Shown here: piece by piece, positions 22,019 through 34,402 of the stretch
Numbering within the stretch: position 1 is the first letter of the stretch
Layout: each line of letters opens with the position of its first letter
Origin: Gordius sp. MW1
Taxonomy: Eukaryota > Nematomorpha > Gordioida > Gordea > Gordiidae
Direction: 5' to 3'
NCBI GenBank assembly: GCA_964036665.1
Contig: OZ038530.1
Location: 4,216,001 to 4,280,000 of the forward strand
Length of the DNA: 64,000 bases
Translations under genes and position numbers: made by a program
The notes under the pieces: model-generated
The model's input: only the letters and a program-made list of their open reading frames with translations
Told to the model about the DNA's origin: nothing
The model's database searches: none

Positions 22019-24428
22019 AAGTCAATCAAGGATAATAGGATTTTCAAATTGGCTTACTTTTATATATTTTTTCATGCTCTTTCACATAGAATCGAAAAAA
22101 ATAAATATTTTTACCTCAAAATTTTACTCATATTTTTTTTTCAACCGTATGCATCCGATGAAAGTTGTCGTTTTCAGACGTGGTTTCCATGATAAAAAGT
22201 AAAAATTTATCAGAATCAGAAAATTATTACTTTGAAATCATGATCGCATAGTGCATTTTTGAAAAATTAAGCACTCACGTTGCGATACAACAAACTAATC
22301 GCAACAATAAAACGTTGTCTTTTGTCAAAATGATAGTTCTCGCAGCTTAAAACCTCTTTGCGGAAGTCAATCGAGGATAATAGGATTCTCAAATTGGCTT
22401 ACTTTTATATATTTTTTCATGCTCTTTCACATAGAATCGAAAAAAATAAATATTTTTACCTCAAAATTTTTCACATATTTTCCTTTCAACCGTATGCATC
22501 CGATGAAAGTTGTCGTTTTCAGACGTGGTTTTTATGATCCCAAGTAAAAATTTATCAGAATCTGAAAACTATTACTTTGAAATCATTATCGTATAGAGCC
22601 ATTTTCAAAAATTAAGCACTCACGTTGCGATACAACAAACTAATTGCAACAATAAAACGTTGTCTTTTGTCAAAATGATAGTTCTCGCAGCTTAAAACCT
22701 CTTTGCGGAAGTCAATCGAGGATAATAGGATTCTCAAATTGGCTTACTTTTATATATTTTTTCATGCTCTTTCACATAGAATCGAAAAAAATAAATATTT
22801 TTACCTCAAAATTTTTCACATATTTTTCTTTGAACCGTATTCATCCGATGAAAGTTGTCGTTTTCAGACGTCGTTTCTATGATCCCAAGTAAAAATTTAT
22901 CAGAATCTAAAAACTATTACTTTGAAATCATGATCGCATAGTGCATTTTTGAAAAATTAAGCACTCACGTTGCGATACAACAAACTAATCGCAACAATAA
23001 AACGTTGTCTTTTGTCAAAATGATAGTTCTCGCAGCTTAAAACCTCTTTTCGGAAGTCAATCGAGGATAATAGGATTCTCAAATTGGCCTACTTTTATAT
23101 ATTTTTTCATGCTCTTTCACATAGAATCGAAAAAAAAATATTTTTACCTCAAAATTTTTCACATATTTTTCTTTCAACCGTATTCATCCGATGAAAGTTG
23201 TCGTTTTCAGACGTCGTTTCTATGATCCCAAGTAAAAATTTATCAGAATCCAAAAACTATTACTTTGAAATCATGATCGCATAGTGCATTTTTGAAAAAT
23301 TAAGCACTCACGTTGCGATACAACAAACTAATCGCAACAATAAAACGTTGTCTTTTGTCAAAATGATAGTTCTCGCAGCTTAAAACCTCTTTGCGGAAGT
23401 CAATCGAGGATAATAGGATTCTCAAATTGGCTTACTTTTATATATTTTTTCATGCTCTTTCACATAGAATCGAAAAAAATAAATATTTTTACCTCAAAAT
23501 TTTTCACATATTTTCCTTTCAACCGTATGCATCCGATGAAAGTTGTCGTTTTCAGACGTGGTTTTTATGATCCCAAGTAAAAATTTATCAGAATCTGAAA
23601 ACTATTACTTTGAAATCATTATCGTATAGAGCCATTTTCAAAAATTAAGCACTCACGTTGCGATACAACAAACTAATTGCAACAATAAAACGTTGTCTTT
23701 TGTCAAAATGATAGTTCTCGCAGCTTAAAACCTCTTTGCGGAAGTCAATCGAGGATAATAGGATTCTCAAATTGGCTTACTTTTATATATTTTTTCATGC
23801 TCTTTTACATAGAATCGAAAAAAATAAATATTTTTACCTCAAAATTTTTCACATATTTTTCTTTGAACCGTATTCATCCGATGAAAGTTGTCGTTTTCAG
23901 ACGTCGTTTCTATGATCCCAAGTAAAAATTTATCAGAATCTAAAAACTATTACTTTGAAATCATGATCGCATAGTGCATTTTTGAAAAATTAAGCACTCA
24001 CGTTGCGATACAACAAACTAATCGCAACAATAAAACGTTGTCTTTTGTCAAAATGATAGTTCTCGCAGCTTAAAACCTCTTTTCGGAAGTCAATCGAGGA
24101 TAATAGGATTCTCAAATTGGCCTACTTTTATATATTTTTTCATGCTCTTTCACATAGAATCGAAAAAAAAATATTTTTACCTCAAAATTTTTCACATATT
24201 TTTCTTTCAACCGTATTCATCCGATGAAAGTTGTCGTTTTCAGACGTCGTTTCTATGATCCCAAGTAAAAATTTATCAGAATCTAAAAACTATTACTTTG
24301 AAATCATGATCGCATAGTGCATTTTGAAAAATTAAGCACTCACGTTGCGATACAACAAACTAATCGCAACAATAAAACGTTGTCTTTTGTCAAAATGATA
24401 GTTCTCGCAGCTTAAAACCTCTTTTCGG
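22019..24428 (+). repeat. Left edge of the HOR: A-B-C-D then duplicated B-C-D
   Basis: Seven monomers in the order A (22,019), B, C, D' (22,364-23,396), then B, C, D again (23,397-24,428). The two B-C-D triplets are 1,033 and 1,032 bp. Their B monomers share the private variant ATCATTATCGTATAG (about 22,584 and 23,617), which later B monomers lack (ATCATGATCGCATAG), so one triplet was copied from the other. The A-type mark ATTTTACTCA is at 22,121 and next at 24,531, 2,410 bp apart (7 monomers) where the regular spacing is 1,377. Confidence 0.8.
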
Positions 24429-25805
24429 AAGTCAATCGAGGATAATAGGATTCTCAAATTGGCTTATTTTTATATATTTTTTCATGCTCTTTCACATAGA
24501 ATCGAAAAAAATAAATATTTTTACCTCAAAATTTTACTCATATTTTTTTTTCAACCGTATGCATCCGATGAAAGTTGTCGTTTTCAGACGTGGTTTCCAT
24601 GATAAAAAGTAAAAATTTATCAGAATCAGAAAATTATTACTTTGAAATCATGATCGCATAGTGCATTTTTGAAAAATTAAGCACTCACGTTGCGATACAA
24701 CAAACTAATCGCAACAATAAAACGTTGTCTTTTGTCAAAATGATAGTTCTCGCAGCTTAAAACCTCTTTGCGGAAGTCAATCGAGGATAATAGGATTCTC
24801 AAATTGGCTTACTTTTATATATTTTTTCATGCTCTTTCACATAGAATCGAAAAAAATAAATATTTTTACCTCAAAATTTTTCACATATTTTCCTTTCAGC
24901 CGTATGCATCCGATGAAAGTTGTCGTTTTCAGACGTGGTTTTTATGATCCCAAGTAAAAATTTATCAGAATCTGAAAACTATTACTTTGAAATCATGATC
25001 GCATAGAGCCATTTTCAAAAATTAAGCACTCACGTTGCGATACAACAAACTAATTGCAACAATAAAACGTTGTCTTTTGTCAAAATGATAGTTCTCGCAG
25101 CTTAAAACCTCTTTGCGGAAGTCAATCGAGGATAATAGGATTCTCAAATTGGCTTACTTTTATATATTTTTTCATGCTCTTTCACATAGAATCGAAAAAA
25201 ATAAATATTTTTACCTAAAAATTTTTCACATATTTTTCTTTGAACCGTATTCATCCGATGAAAGTTGTCGTTTTCAGACGTCGTTTCTATGATCCCAAGT
25301 AAAAATTTATCAGAATCTAAAAACTATTACTTTGAAATCATGATCGCATAGTGCATTTTTGAAAAATTAAGCACTCACGTTGCGATACAACAAACTAATC
25401 GCAACAATAAAACGTTGTCTTTTGTCAAAATGATAGTTCTCGCAGCTTAAAACCTCTTTTCGGAAGTCAATCGAGGATAATAGGATTCTCAAATTGGCCT
25501 ACTTTTATATATTTTTTCATGCTCTTTCACATAGAATCGGAAAAAAAAGATTTTTACCTCAAAATTTTTCACATATTTTTCTTTCAACCGTATTCATCCG
25601 ATGAAAGTTGTCGTTCTCAGACGTCGTTTCTATGATCCCAAGTAAAAATTTATCAGAATCTAAAAACTATTACTTTGAAATCATGATCGCATAGTGCATT
25701 TTGAAAAATTAAGCACTCACGTTGCGATACAACAAACTAATCGCAACAATAAAACGTTGTCTTTTGTCAAAATGATAGTTCTCGCAGCTTAAAACCTCTT
25801 TTCGG
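24429..25805 (+). repeat. HOR unit 1 (A-B-C-D, 1,377 bp)
   Basis: Order: A (ATTTTACTCA, TTTTTTTTCAACC, GATAAAAAG, AAAATTATT), B (TTTCCTTTC, TTTTTATGATCC, gagcc, AATTGC), C (ACCTAAAAA, TTTGAACC, GACGTCG, AATCTAAAAA), D (A-run form, TTTCAACC, GACGTCG, TGCATTTTGAAAAATT). The A monomer has TTGGCTTATTTTTA and the D monomer the CGGAAAAAAAAGAT form. A private change CCTTTCAGCCG lies near 24,894. Confidence 0.9.
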
Positions 25806-27182
25806 AAGTCAATCGAGGATAATAGGATTCTCAAATTAGCTTACTTTTATATATTTTTTCATGCTCTTTCACATAGAATCGAAAAAAATAAATATTTTTA
25901 CCTCAAAATTTTACTCATATTTTTTTTTCAACCGTATGCATCCGATGAAAGTTGTCGTTTTCAGACGTGGTTTCCATGATAAAAAGTAAAAATTTATCAG
26001 AATCAGAAAATTATTACTTTGAAATCATGATCGCATAGTGCATTTTTGAAAAATTAAGCACTCACGTTGCGATACAACAAACTAATCGCAACAATAAAAC
26101 GTTGTCTTTTGTCAAAATGATAGTTCTCGCAGCTTAAAACCTCTTTGCGGAAGTCAATCGAGGATAATAGGATTCTCAAATTGGCTTACTTTTATATATT
26201 TTTTCATGCTCTTTCACATAGAATCAAAAAAAATAAATATTTTTACCTCAAAATTTTTCACATATTTTCCTTTCAACCGTATGCATCCGATGAAAGTTGT
26301 CGTTTTCAGACGTGGTTTTTATGATCCCAAGTAAAAATTTATCAGAATCTGAAAACTATTACTTTGAAATCATGATCGCATAGAGCCATTTTCAAAAATT
26401 AAGCACTCACGTTGCGATACAACAAACTAATTGCAACAATAAAACGTTGTCTTTTGTCAAAATGATAGTTCTCGCAGCTTAAAACCTCTTTGCGGAAGTC
26501 AATCGAGGATAATAGGATTCTCAAATTGGCTTACTTTTATATATTTTTTCATGCTCTTTCACATAGAATCGAAAAAAATAAATATTTTTACCTAAAAATT
26601 TTTCACATATTTTTCTTTGAACCGTATTCATCCGATGAAAGTTGTCGTTTTCAGACGTCGTTTCTATGATCCCAAGTAAAAATTTATCAGAATCTAAAAA
26701 CTATTACTTTGAAATCATGATCGCATAGTGCATTTTTGAAAAATTAAGCACTCACGTTGCGATACAACAAACTAATCGCAACAATAAAACGTTGTCTTTT
26801 GTCAAAATGATAGTTCTCGCAGCTTAAAACCTCTTTTCGGAAGTCAATCGAGGATAATAGGATTCTCAAATTGGCCTACTTTTATATATTTTTTCATGCT
26901 CTTTCACATAGAATCGAAAAAAAAATATTTTTACCTCAAAATTTTTCACATATTTTTCTTTCAACCGTATTCATCCGATGAAAGTTGTCGTTTTCAGACG
27001 TCGTTTCTATGATCCCAAGTAAAAATTTATCAGAATCTAAAAACTATTACTTTGAAATCATGATCGCATAGTGCATTTTGAAAAATTAAGCACTCACGTT
27101 GCGATACAACAAACTAATCGCAACAATAAAACGTTGTCTTTTGTCAAAATGATAGTTCTCGCAGCTTAAAACCTCTTTTCGG
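25806..27182 (+). repeat. HOR unit 2 (A-B-C-D, 1,377 bp)
   Basis: Same four-monomer order, exactly 1,377 bp from unit 1 at every mark (ATTTTACTCA at 24,531 and 25,908). It differs in having TTAGCTTAC in A, ATCAAAAAAAA in B (about 26,223) and the CGAAAAAAAAATAT form in D. Confidence 0.9.
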
Positions 27183-28559
27183 AAGTCAATCGAGGATAAT
27201 AGGATTCTCAAATTGGCTTATTTTTATATATTTTTTCATGCTCTTTCACATAGAATCGAAAAAAATAAATATTTTTACCTCAAAATTTTACTCATATTTT
27301 TTTTTCAACCGTATGCATCCGATGAAAGTTGTCGTTTTCAGACGTGGTTTCCATGATAAAAAGTAAAAATTTATCAGAATCAGAAAATTATTACTTTGAA
27401 ATCATGATCGCATAGTGCATTTTTGAAAAATTAAGCACTCACGTTGCGATACAACAAACTAATCGCAACAATAAAACGTTGTCTTTTGTCAAAATGATAG
27501 TTCTCGCAGCTTAAAACCTCTTTGCGGAAGTCAATCGAGGATAATAGGATTCTCAAATTGGCTTACTTTTATATATTTTTTCATGCTCTTTCACATAGAA
27601 TCGAAAAAAATAAATATTTTTACCTCAAAATTTTTCACATATTTTCCTTTCAACCGTATGCATCCGATGAAAGTTGTCGTTTTCAGACGTGGTTTTTATG
27701 ATCCCAAGTAAAAATTTATCAGAATCTGAAAACTATTACTTTGAAATCATGATCGCATAGAGCCATTTTCAAAAATTAAGCACTCACGTTGCGATACAAC
27801 AAACTAATTGCAACAATAAAACGTTGTCTTTTGTCAAAATGATAGTTCTCGCAGCTTAAAACCTCTTTGCGGAAGTCAATCGAGGATAATAGGATTCTCA
27901 AATTGGCTTACTTTTATATATTTTTTCATGCTCTTTCACATAGAATCGAAAAAAATAAATATTTTTACCTAAAAATTTTTCACATATTTTTCTTTGAACC
28001 GTATTCATCCGATGAAAGTTGTCGTTTTCAGACGTCGTTTCTATGATCCCAAGTAAAAATTTATCAGAATCTAAAAACTATTACTTTGAAATCATGATCG
28101 CATAGTGCATTTTTGAAAAATTAAGCACTCACGTTGCGATACAACAAACTAATCGCAACAATAAAACGTTGTCTTTTGTCAAAATGATAGTTCTCGCAGC
28201 TTAAAACCTCTTTTCGGAAGTCAATCGAGGATAATAGGATTCTCAAATTGGCCTACTTTTATATATTTTTTCATGCTCTTTCACATAGAATCGGAAAAAA
28301 AAGATTTTTACCTCAAAATTTTTCACATATTTTTCTTTCAACCGTATTCATCCGATGAAAGTTGTCGTTTTCAGACGTCGTTTCTATGATCCCAAGTAAA
28401 AATTTATCAGAATCTAAAAACTATTACTTTGAAATCATGATCGCATAGTGCATTTTGAAAAATTAAGCACTCACGTTGCGATACAACAAACTAATCGCAA
28501 CAATAAAACGTTGTCTTTTGTCAAAATGATAGTTCTCGCAGCTTAAAACCTCTTTTCGG
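27183..28559 (+). repeat. HOR unit 3 (A-B-C-D, 1,377 bp)
   Basis: Same order; ATTTTACTCA at 27,285. Its A monomer carries TTGGCTTATTTTTA like unit 1 and its D monomer the CGGAAAAAAAAGAT form like unit 1, so it matches unit 1 at an offset of 2,754 bp better than it matches unit 2. Confidence 0.9.
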
Positions 28560-29936
28560 AAGTCAATCGAGGATAATAGGATTCTCAAATTGGCTTACTT
28601 TTATATATTTTTTCATGCTCTTTCACATAGAATCGAAAAAAATAAATATTTTTACCTCAAAATTTTACTCATATTTTTTTTTCAACCGTATGCATCCGAT
28701 GAAAGTTGTCGTTTTCAGACGTGGTTTCCATGATAAAAAGTAAAAATTTATCAGAATCAGAAAATTATTACTTTGAAATCATGATCGCATAGTGCATTTT
28801 TGAAAAATTAAGCACTCACGTTGCGATACAACAAACTAATCGCAACAATAAAACGTTGTCTTTTGTCAAAATGATAGTTCTCGCAGCTTAAAACCTCTTT
28901 GCGGAAGTCAATCGAGGATAATAGGATTCTCAAATTGGCTTACTTTTATATATTTTTTCATGCTCTTTCACATAGAATCGAAAAAAATAAATATTTTTAC
29001 CTCAAAATTTTTCACATATTTTCCTTTCAACCGTATGCATCCGATGAAAGTTGTCGTTTTCAGACGTGGTTTTTATGATCCCAAGTAAAAATTTATCAGA
29101 ATCTGAAAACTATTACTTTGAAATCATGATCGCATAGAGCCATTTTCAAAAATTAAGCACTCACGTTGCGATACAACAAACTAATTGCAACAATAAAACG
29201 TTGTCTTTTGTCAAAATGATAGTTCTCGCAGCTTAAAACCTCTTTGCGGAAGTCAATCGAGGATAATAGGATTCTCAAATTGGCTTACTTTTATATATTT
29301 TTTCATGCTCTTTCACATAGAATCGAAAAAAATAAATATTTTTACCTAAAAATTTTTCACATATTTTTCTTTGAACCGTATTCATCCGATGAAAGTTGTC
29401 GTTTTCAGACGTCGTTTCTATGATCCCAAGTAAAAATTTATCAGAATCTAAAAACTATTACTTTGAAATCATGATCGCATAGTGCATTTTTGAAAAATTA
29501 AGCACTCACGTTGCGATACAACAAACTAATCGCAACAATAAAACGTTGTCTTTTGTCAAAATGATAGTTCTCGCAGCTTAAAACCTCTTTTCGGAAGTCA
29601 ATCGAGGATAATAGGATTCTCAAATTGGCCTACTTTTATATATTTTTTCATGCTCTTTCACATAGAATCGGAAAAAAAAGATTTTTACCTCAAAATTTTT
29701 CACATATTTTTCTTTCAACCGTATTCATCCGATGAAAGTTGTCGTTTTCAGACGTCGTTTCTATGATCCCAAGTAAAAATTTATCAGAATCTAAAAACTA
29801 TTACTTTGAAATCATGATCGCATAGTGCATTTTGAAAAATTAAGCACTCACGTTGCGATACAACAAACTAATCGCAACAATAAAACGTTGTCTTTTGTCA
29901 AAATGATAGTTCTCGCAGCTTAAAACCTCTTTTCGG
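28560..29936 (+). repeat. HOR unit 4 (A-B-C-D, 1,377 bp)
   Basis: Same order; ATTTTACTCA at 28,662. Its A monomer has TTGGCTTAC and its D monomer again the CGGAAAAAAAAGAT form, so the alternation seen in units 1-3 is not continued here. Confidence 0.9.
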
Positions 29937-30281
29937 AAGTCAATCGAGGATAATAGGATTCTCAAATTGGCTTACTTTTATATATTTTTTCATGCTCTTT
30001 CACATAGAATCGAAAAAAATAAATATTTTTACCTCAAAATTTTACTCATATTTTTTTTTCAACCGTATGCATCCGATGAAAGTTGTCGTTTTCAGACGTG
30101 GTTTCCATGATAAAAAGTAAAAATTAATCAGAATCAGAAAATTATTACTTTGAAATCATGATCGCATAGTGCATTTTTGAAAAATTAAGCACTCACGTTG
30201 CGATACAACAAACTAATCGCAACAATAAAACGTTGTCTTTTGTCAAAATGATAGTTCTCGCAGCTTAAAACCTCTTTGCGG
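29937..30281 (+). repeat. HOR unit 5, truncated after one A monomer
   Basis: A single A-type monomer (ATTTTACTCA at 30,039, AAAATTAATCAG variant near 30,122) completes the 1,377-bp spacing, but the following monomer is not B. The regular HOR ends here. Confidence 0.85.
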
Positions 30282-30626
30282 AAGTCAATCGAGGATAATA
30301 GGATTCTCAAATTGGCTTACTTTTATATATTTTTCCAAGCTCTTTCACATAGAATCGAAAAAAATAAATATTTTTACCTCAAAATTTTTAACATATTTTT
30401 CTTTGAACCGTATTCATCCGATGAAAGTTGTCGTTTTCAGACGTGGTTTCCATGATAAAAAGTAAAAAATTTTTAGAATCAGAAAACTCTTACTTTGAAA
30501 TCATGATCGCATAGTGCATTTTTGAAAAATTAAGCACTCACGTTGCGATACAACAAACTAATCGCAACAATAAAACGTTGTCTTTTGTCAAAATGATAGT
30601 TCTCGCAGCTTAAAACCTCTTTGCGG
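30282..30626 (+). repeat. Boundary monomer between left and right domains
   Basis: This 345-bp monomer has TTTTCCAAGCTC (30,331) and AAGTAAAAAATTTTTAG. Both marks recur only in the monomer 47,374-47,718, offset 17,092 bp, which sits at the same place relative to the large duplication. It is the first monomer with the AAGCTC variant typical of the right domain. It differs from its partner at several bases (for example TTTTTAACATAT against TTTTTCACATAT). Confidence 0.75.
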
Positions 30627-32300
30627 AAGTCAATCGAGGATAATAGGATTCTCAAATTAGCTTACTTTTATATATTTTTTCATGCTCTTTCACATAGAAT
30701 CAAAAAAAATAAATATTTTTACCTCAAAATTTTACACATATTTTTTTTTCAACCGTATGCATCCGATGAAAGTTGTCGTTTTCAGACGTGGTTTCCATGA
30801 TAAAAAATAAAAACTTATTAGAATCAGAGAACTATTACTTTGAAATCATGATCGCATAGACCAGTTTTCAAAAATTAAGCCATCACGTTGTGATACAACA
30901 AACTAATCGCAACAATAAAACGTTGTCTTTTGTCAAAATGATAGTTCTCGCAGCTTAAAACCTCTTTGCGGAAGTCAATCGAGGATAATAGGATTCTCAA
31001 ATTGGCTTACTTTTATATATTTTTTCATGCTCTTTCACATAGAATCGAAAAAAATAATTATTTTTACCTCAAAATTTCTCACATATTTTCCTTTCAACCG
31101 TATGCATCCGATGAAAGTTGTCGTTTTCAGACGTGGTTTCTATGATCCCAAGTAAAAATTTATCAGAATCTGAAAACTATTACTTTGAAATCATGATCGC
31201 ATAGAGCCATTTTCAAAAATTAAGCACTCACGTTGCGATACAACAAACTAATTGCAACAATAAAACGTTGTCTTTTGTCAAAATGATAGTTCTCGCAGCT
31301 TAAAACATCTTTGCGGAAGTCAATCGAGGATAATAGGATTCTCAAATTGGCTTACTTTTATATATTTTTTCATACTCTTTCACATAGATCGAAAAAAATA
31401 AATATTTTTACCTCAAAATTTTTCACATATTTTTCTTTGAACCGTATTCATCCGATGAAAGTTGTCGTTTTCAGACGTGGTTTCCATGATAAAAAGTAAA
31501 AATTTATCAGAATCCGAAAACTATTACTTTGAAATCATGATCGCATAGTGCATTTTTGAAAAATTAAGCACTCACGTTGCGATACAACAAACTAATCGCA
31601 ACAATAAAACGTTGTCTTTTGTCAAAATGATAGTTCTCGCAGCTTAAAACCTCTTTGCGGAAGTCAATCGAGGATAATAGGATTCTCAAATTAGCTTACC
31701 TTTATATATTTTTTCATGCTCTTTCACATAGAATTGAAAAAAATAAATATTTTTACCTCAAAATTTAAAACATATTTTTCTTTGAACCGTATTCATCCGA
31801 TGAAAGTTGTCGTTTTCAGACGTGGTTTCTATGATCCCAATTAAAAATTTATCAGAATCTAAAAACTATTACTTTGAAATCATGATCGCATAGAGCAGTT
31901 TTCAAAAATTAAGCACTCACGTTGCGATACAACAAACTAATCGCAACAATAAAACGTTGTCTTTAAAACGATAGTTCTCGCAGCTTAAACCCTCTTTTCA
32001 GAAGTCAATCTAGGATAATAGGATTCTCAAATTGGCTTACTATTTTATATTTTTTCAAGCTCTTTCACATAGAATCGAAAAAAATAAATCTTTTTACCTC
32101 AAAATTTTTCACATTTTTTTCTTTCACCGTATTCATCCGATAAGAGTTATCGTTTTCAGAGGTGGTTTCCATGATAAAAAATAAAAACTTATCAGAATCA
32201 GAGAACTATTACTTTGAAATCATGATCGCATAGACCAGTTTTCAAAAATTAAGCAATCACGTTGCGATACAACAAACTAATCGCAACAATAAAACGTTGT
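30627..32300 (+). repeat. Five-monomer segment, internal copy at 34.40-36.08 kb
   Basis: Matches 34,403-36,076 at an offset of 3,776 bp (11 monomers), sharing ATTTTACACATA, CACGTTGTGATAC, CATACTCTTTCACATAGATCG, AAATTTAAAACATA, AAAACGATAG with AAACCCTC, and TTCTTTCACCG. The match stops at the spacer: 4-base form here, 10-base form there. Small differences include AAAACATCTTT against AAAACCTCTTT, and AAGCAATCACG against AAGCAATTACG. The same pair is present in the large duplication copy 2. Confidence 0.8.
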
Positions 32301-34402
32301 TTAAAATGATATTTCTCGCAGCTTAAAACCTCTTTTCGGAAGTCAATCGAGGATAATAGGATTCTCAAATTGGCTTACTTTTTTATATTTTTTCAAGCTC
32401 TTTCACATAGAATCGAAAAAAATAAATCTTTTTACCTCAAAATTTTTCACATATTTTTCTTTGAACCGTATTCATCCGATGAAAGTTGTCGTTTTCAGAC
32501 GTGGTTTCCATGATAAAAAGTAAAAATTTATCAGAATCAGAAAACTATTACTTTGAAATCATGATCGCATAGTGCATTTTTGAAAAATTAAGCACTCACG
32601 TTGCGATACAACAAACTAATCGCAACAATAAAACATTGTCTTTTGTCAAAATGATAGTTCTCGCAGCTTAAAACCTCTTTGCGGAAGTCAATCGAGGATA
32701 ATAGGATTCACAAATTGGCTTACTTTTATATATTTTTTCATGCTCTTTCACATAGAATCGAAAAAAAAATATTTTTACCTCAAAATTTTTCACATATTTT
32801 TCTTTGAACTGTATTCATCCGATGAAAGTTGTAGTTTTCAGACGTGGTTTCTATGATCCCAAGTAAAAATTTATCAGAATCAGAGAACTATTACTTTGAA
32901 ATCATGATCGCATAGAGCAGTTTTCAAAAATTATGCACTCACGTTGAGATACAACAAACTAATCGCAACAATAAAACGTTGTCTTTTGTCAAAATGATAG
33001 TTCTCGCAGCTTAAAACCTCTTTGCGGAAGTCAATCGAGGATAATAGGATTCTCAATGGCTTACTTTTTTATATTTTTTCAAGCTCTTTCACATTGAATC
33101 GAAAAAAATAAATCTTTTTACCTCAAAATTTTTCACATATTTTTCTTTCAACCGTATTCATCCGATAAGAGTTACCGTTTTCAGACGTGGTTTCCATGAT
33201 AAAAAGTAAAAATTTATCAGAATCAGAAAACTATTACTTTAAAATCATGATCGCATAGTGCATTTTTGAAAAATTAAGCACTCACGTTGCGATACAACAA
33301 ACAAATCGCAACAATAAAACGTTGTCTTTTGTCAAAATGATAGTTCTGGCAGCTTAAAACCTCTTTTCGGAAGTCAATCGAGGATAATAGGATTCTCAAA
33401 TTGGCTTACTTTTATATATTTTTTCATGCTCTTTCACATAGAATCGAAAAAAATAAATATTTTTACCTCAAAATTTTTCACATATTTTTCTTTGAACCGT
33501 ATTCATCCGATGAAAGTTGTCGTTTTCAGACGTGGTTTCTATGATCCCAAGTAAAAATTTATCAGAATCTAAAAACTATTACTTTGAAATCAAAATCGCA
33601 TAGAGCAGTTTTCAAAAATTAAGCACTCACGTTGAGATACAACAAACTAATCGCAACAATAAAACGTTGTCTTTTGTCAAAATGATAGTTCTCGCAGCTT
33701 AAAACCTCTTTGCGGAAGTCAATCGAGGATAATAGGATTCTCAAATTGGCTTACCTTTATATATTTTTTCATGCTCTTTCACATAGAATTAAAAAATAAA
33801 AAATATTTTTACCTCTAAATTTAAAACATATTTTTCTTTGAACCGTATTCATCCGATGAAAGTTGTCGTTTTCAGACGTGGTTTCTATGATCCCAATTAA
33901 AAATTTATCAGAATCTAAAAACTATTACTTTGTATCATGATCGCATATAGCAGTTTTAAAAAATTAAGCACTCACGTTGCGATACAAAAAACTAATCGCA
34001 ACAATAAAACGTTGTCTTTAAAATGATAGTTCTCGCAGCTTAAAACCTCTTTTCAGAAGTCAATCGAGGATAACAGGATTCTCAATCTGGCTTACTATTT
34101 TATATTTTTTTAAGCTCTTTCACATTGAATCGAAAAAAATAAATCTTTTTACCTCAAAATTTTTCACATTTTTTTCTTTCAACCGTATTCATCCGATAAG
34201 AGTTACCGTTTTCAGACGTGGTTTCCATGATAAAAAGTAAAAATTTATCAGAATCAGAAAACTATTACTTTGAAATCATGATCGCATAGTGCATTTTTGA
34301 AAAATTAAGCACTCACGTTGCGATACAACAAACTAATCGCAACAATAAAACGTTGTCTTTTGTCAAAATGATTTTTTCTCGCAGCTTAAAACCTCTTTGC
34401 GG

